From the NCBI GenBank assembly GCA_949358305.1, contig OX442314.1:59157369-59221368 (forward strand): a DNA stretch of 64,000 bases, in the 5' to 3' direction. This document shows, one piece after another, positions 63,847-64,000 of the stretch. The notes under the pieces were generated by a model. That model saw nothing but the letters and a program-made list of their open reading frames with translations, was not told the origin of the DNA and searched no databases. The number at the start of each line of letters is the position of its first letter. Position 1 is the first letter of the stretch. Made by a program: the position numbers and the translations under genes. This stretch comes from Strigamia acuminata (lineage: Eukaryota > Arthropoda > Chilopoda > Geophilomorpha > Linotaeniidae).

Positions 63847-64000
63847 TGTCGGCCCAAATAAAACTTTCTCTTTGATGGCAATAGACTTTCCTTGAGAATC
63901 TGTTGATATTTCCCAGCATTCACTGTTCCTTCTGTGAATGTTAACTGAGCTGGGCCTGTGGAGGATATGGAAACCCAGATCATTAGGCTGATGGGATACT
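63847..64000 (-). pseudogene. Tc1/mariner-like transposase, middle part (other side of the El-2 insertion)
   Basis: The minus-strand frame has SLMIWVSISSTGPAQLTF and TEGTVNAGKYQQILKESLLP, the segment between the first and second catalytic boxes in Tc1/mariner transposases. It runs to the TACT duplication and would join the fragment at 49950-50308. It continues beyond the window edge. Confidence 0.85.

Noticed and set aside
1-64000. tRNA, rRNA or snRNA genes
   Set aside because: No cloverleaf-like A/B box pairs, rRNA blocks or snRNA-like sequences were noticed, apart from tRNA-complementary primer sites.

Overview
The window reads as repeat-dense DNA of an invertebrate animal, most likely an arthropod, although the sequence alone does not fix the species. 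The evidence is an intact intronless gene for a metazoan-type nuclear poly(A) polymerase, AT-rich low-complexity spacers, and remnants of Ty3/gypsy, BEL/Pao, DIRS-like, Tc1/mariner-like, MULE and Crypton-like elements. No bacterial operons, rRNA or tRNA genes were seen.

Layout. 1-7470: a Ty3/gypsy element on the minus strand (called A here), cut by the left window edge and carrying an internal inversion. 7471-12388: a dispersed repeat (R1) followed by the poly(A) polymerase retrogene. 12561-12833: a perfect 86-bp inverted repeat. About 12840-16930: a DIRS-like tyrosine-recombinase retrotransposon, minus strand. 16950-23298: decayed Crypton-like, BEL/Pao, DIRS Gag-like and MULE fragments, plus R1. 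23299-34534: El-1, a young Ty3/gypsy copy with 988-bp LTRs and target duplication AACT. 34535-39246: flanking DNA, a third poly(A) polymerase fragment, R1 and a truncated second poly(A) polymerase copy inside a roughly 3-kb segmental duplication. 39247-50308: AT-rich relics, a MITE with an internal minisatellite, and the 3' half of a Tc1-like transposase. 50309-63842: El-2, a full-length sister of El-1 with 1019-bp LTRs and target duplication TACT, inserted into that transposase, whose other half resumes at 63847-64000.

The most interesting system is the Ty3/gypsy lineage shared by A, El-1 and El-2. Gag and Pol are joined by a textbook -1 frameshift signal: the heptamer A AAA AAC, a 6-8 nt spacer, and a stem-loop whose loop region holds the gag stop codon. 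The signal recurs in the diverged element A. Where an envelope gene would sit, El-2 and A carry an unfamiliar gene (ORF3) that the sequence suggests has two exons. A short acidic exon of 30-33 codons joins, in phase 0, a second exon that encodes a charged, proline-rich protein with no signal peptide or membrane segment. In A the second exon has no start codon at its acceptor, so it appears to depend on the first exon. El-1 has lost the ORF3 5' part and fuses Pol in frame to the ORF3 C-terminal region (2014 codons). El-1/El-2 Gag also has an Arg/Ser/Glu-rich tract resembling splicing factors. Together these suggest a retroelement that regulates splicing of its own RNA; this is inference from sequence.
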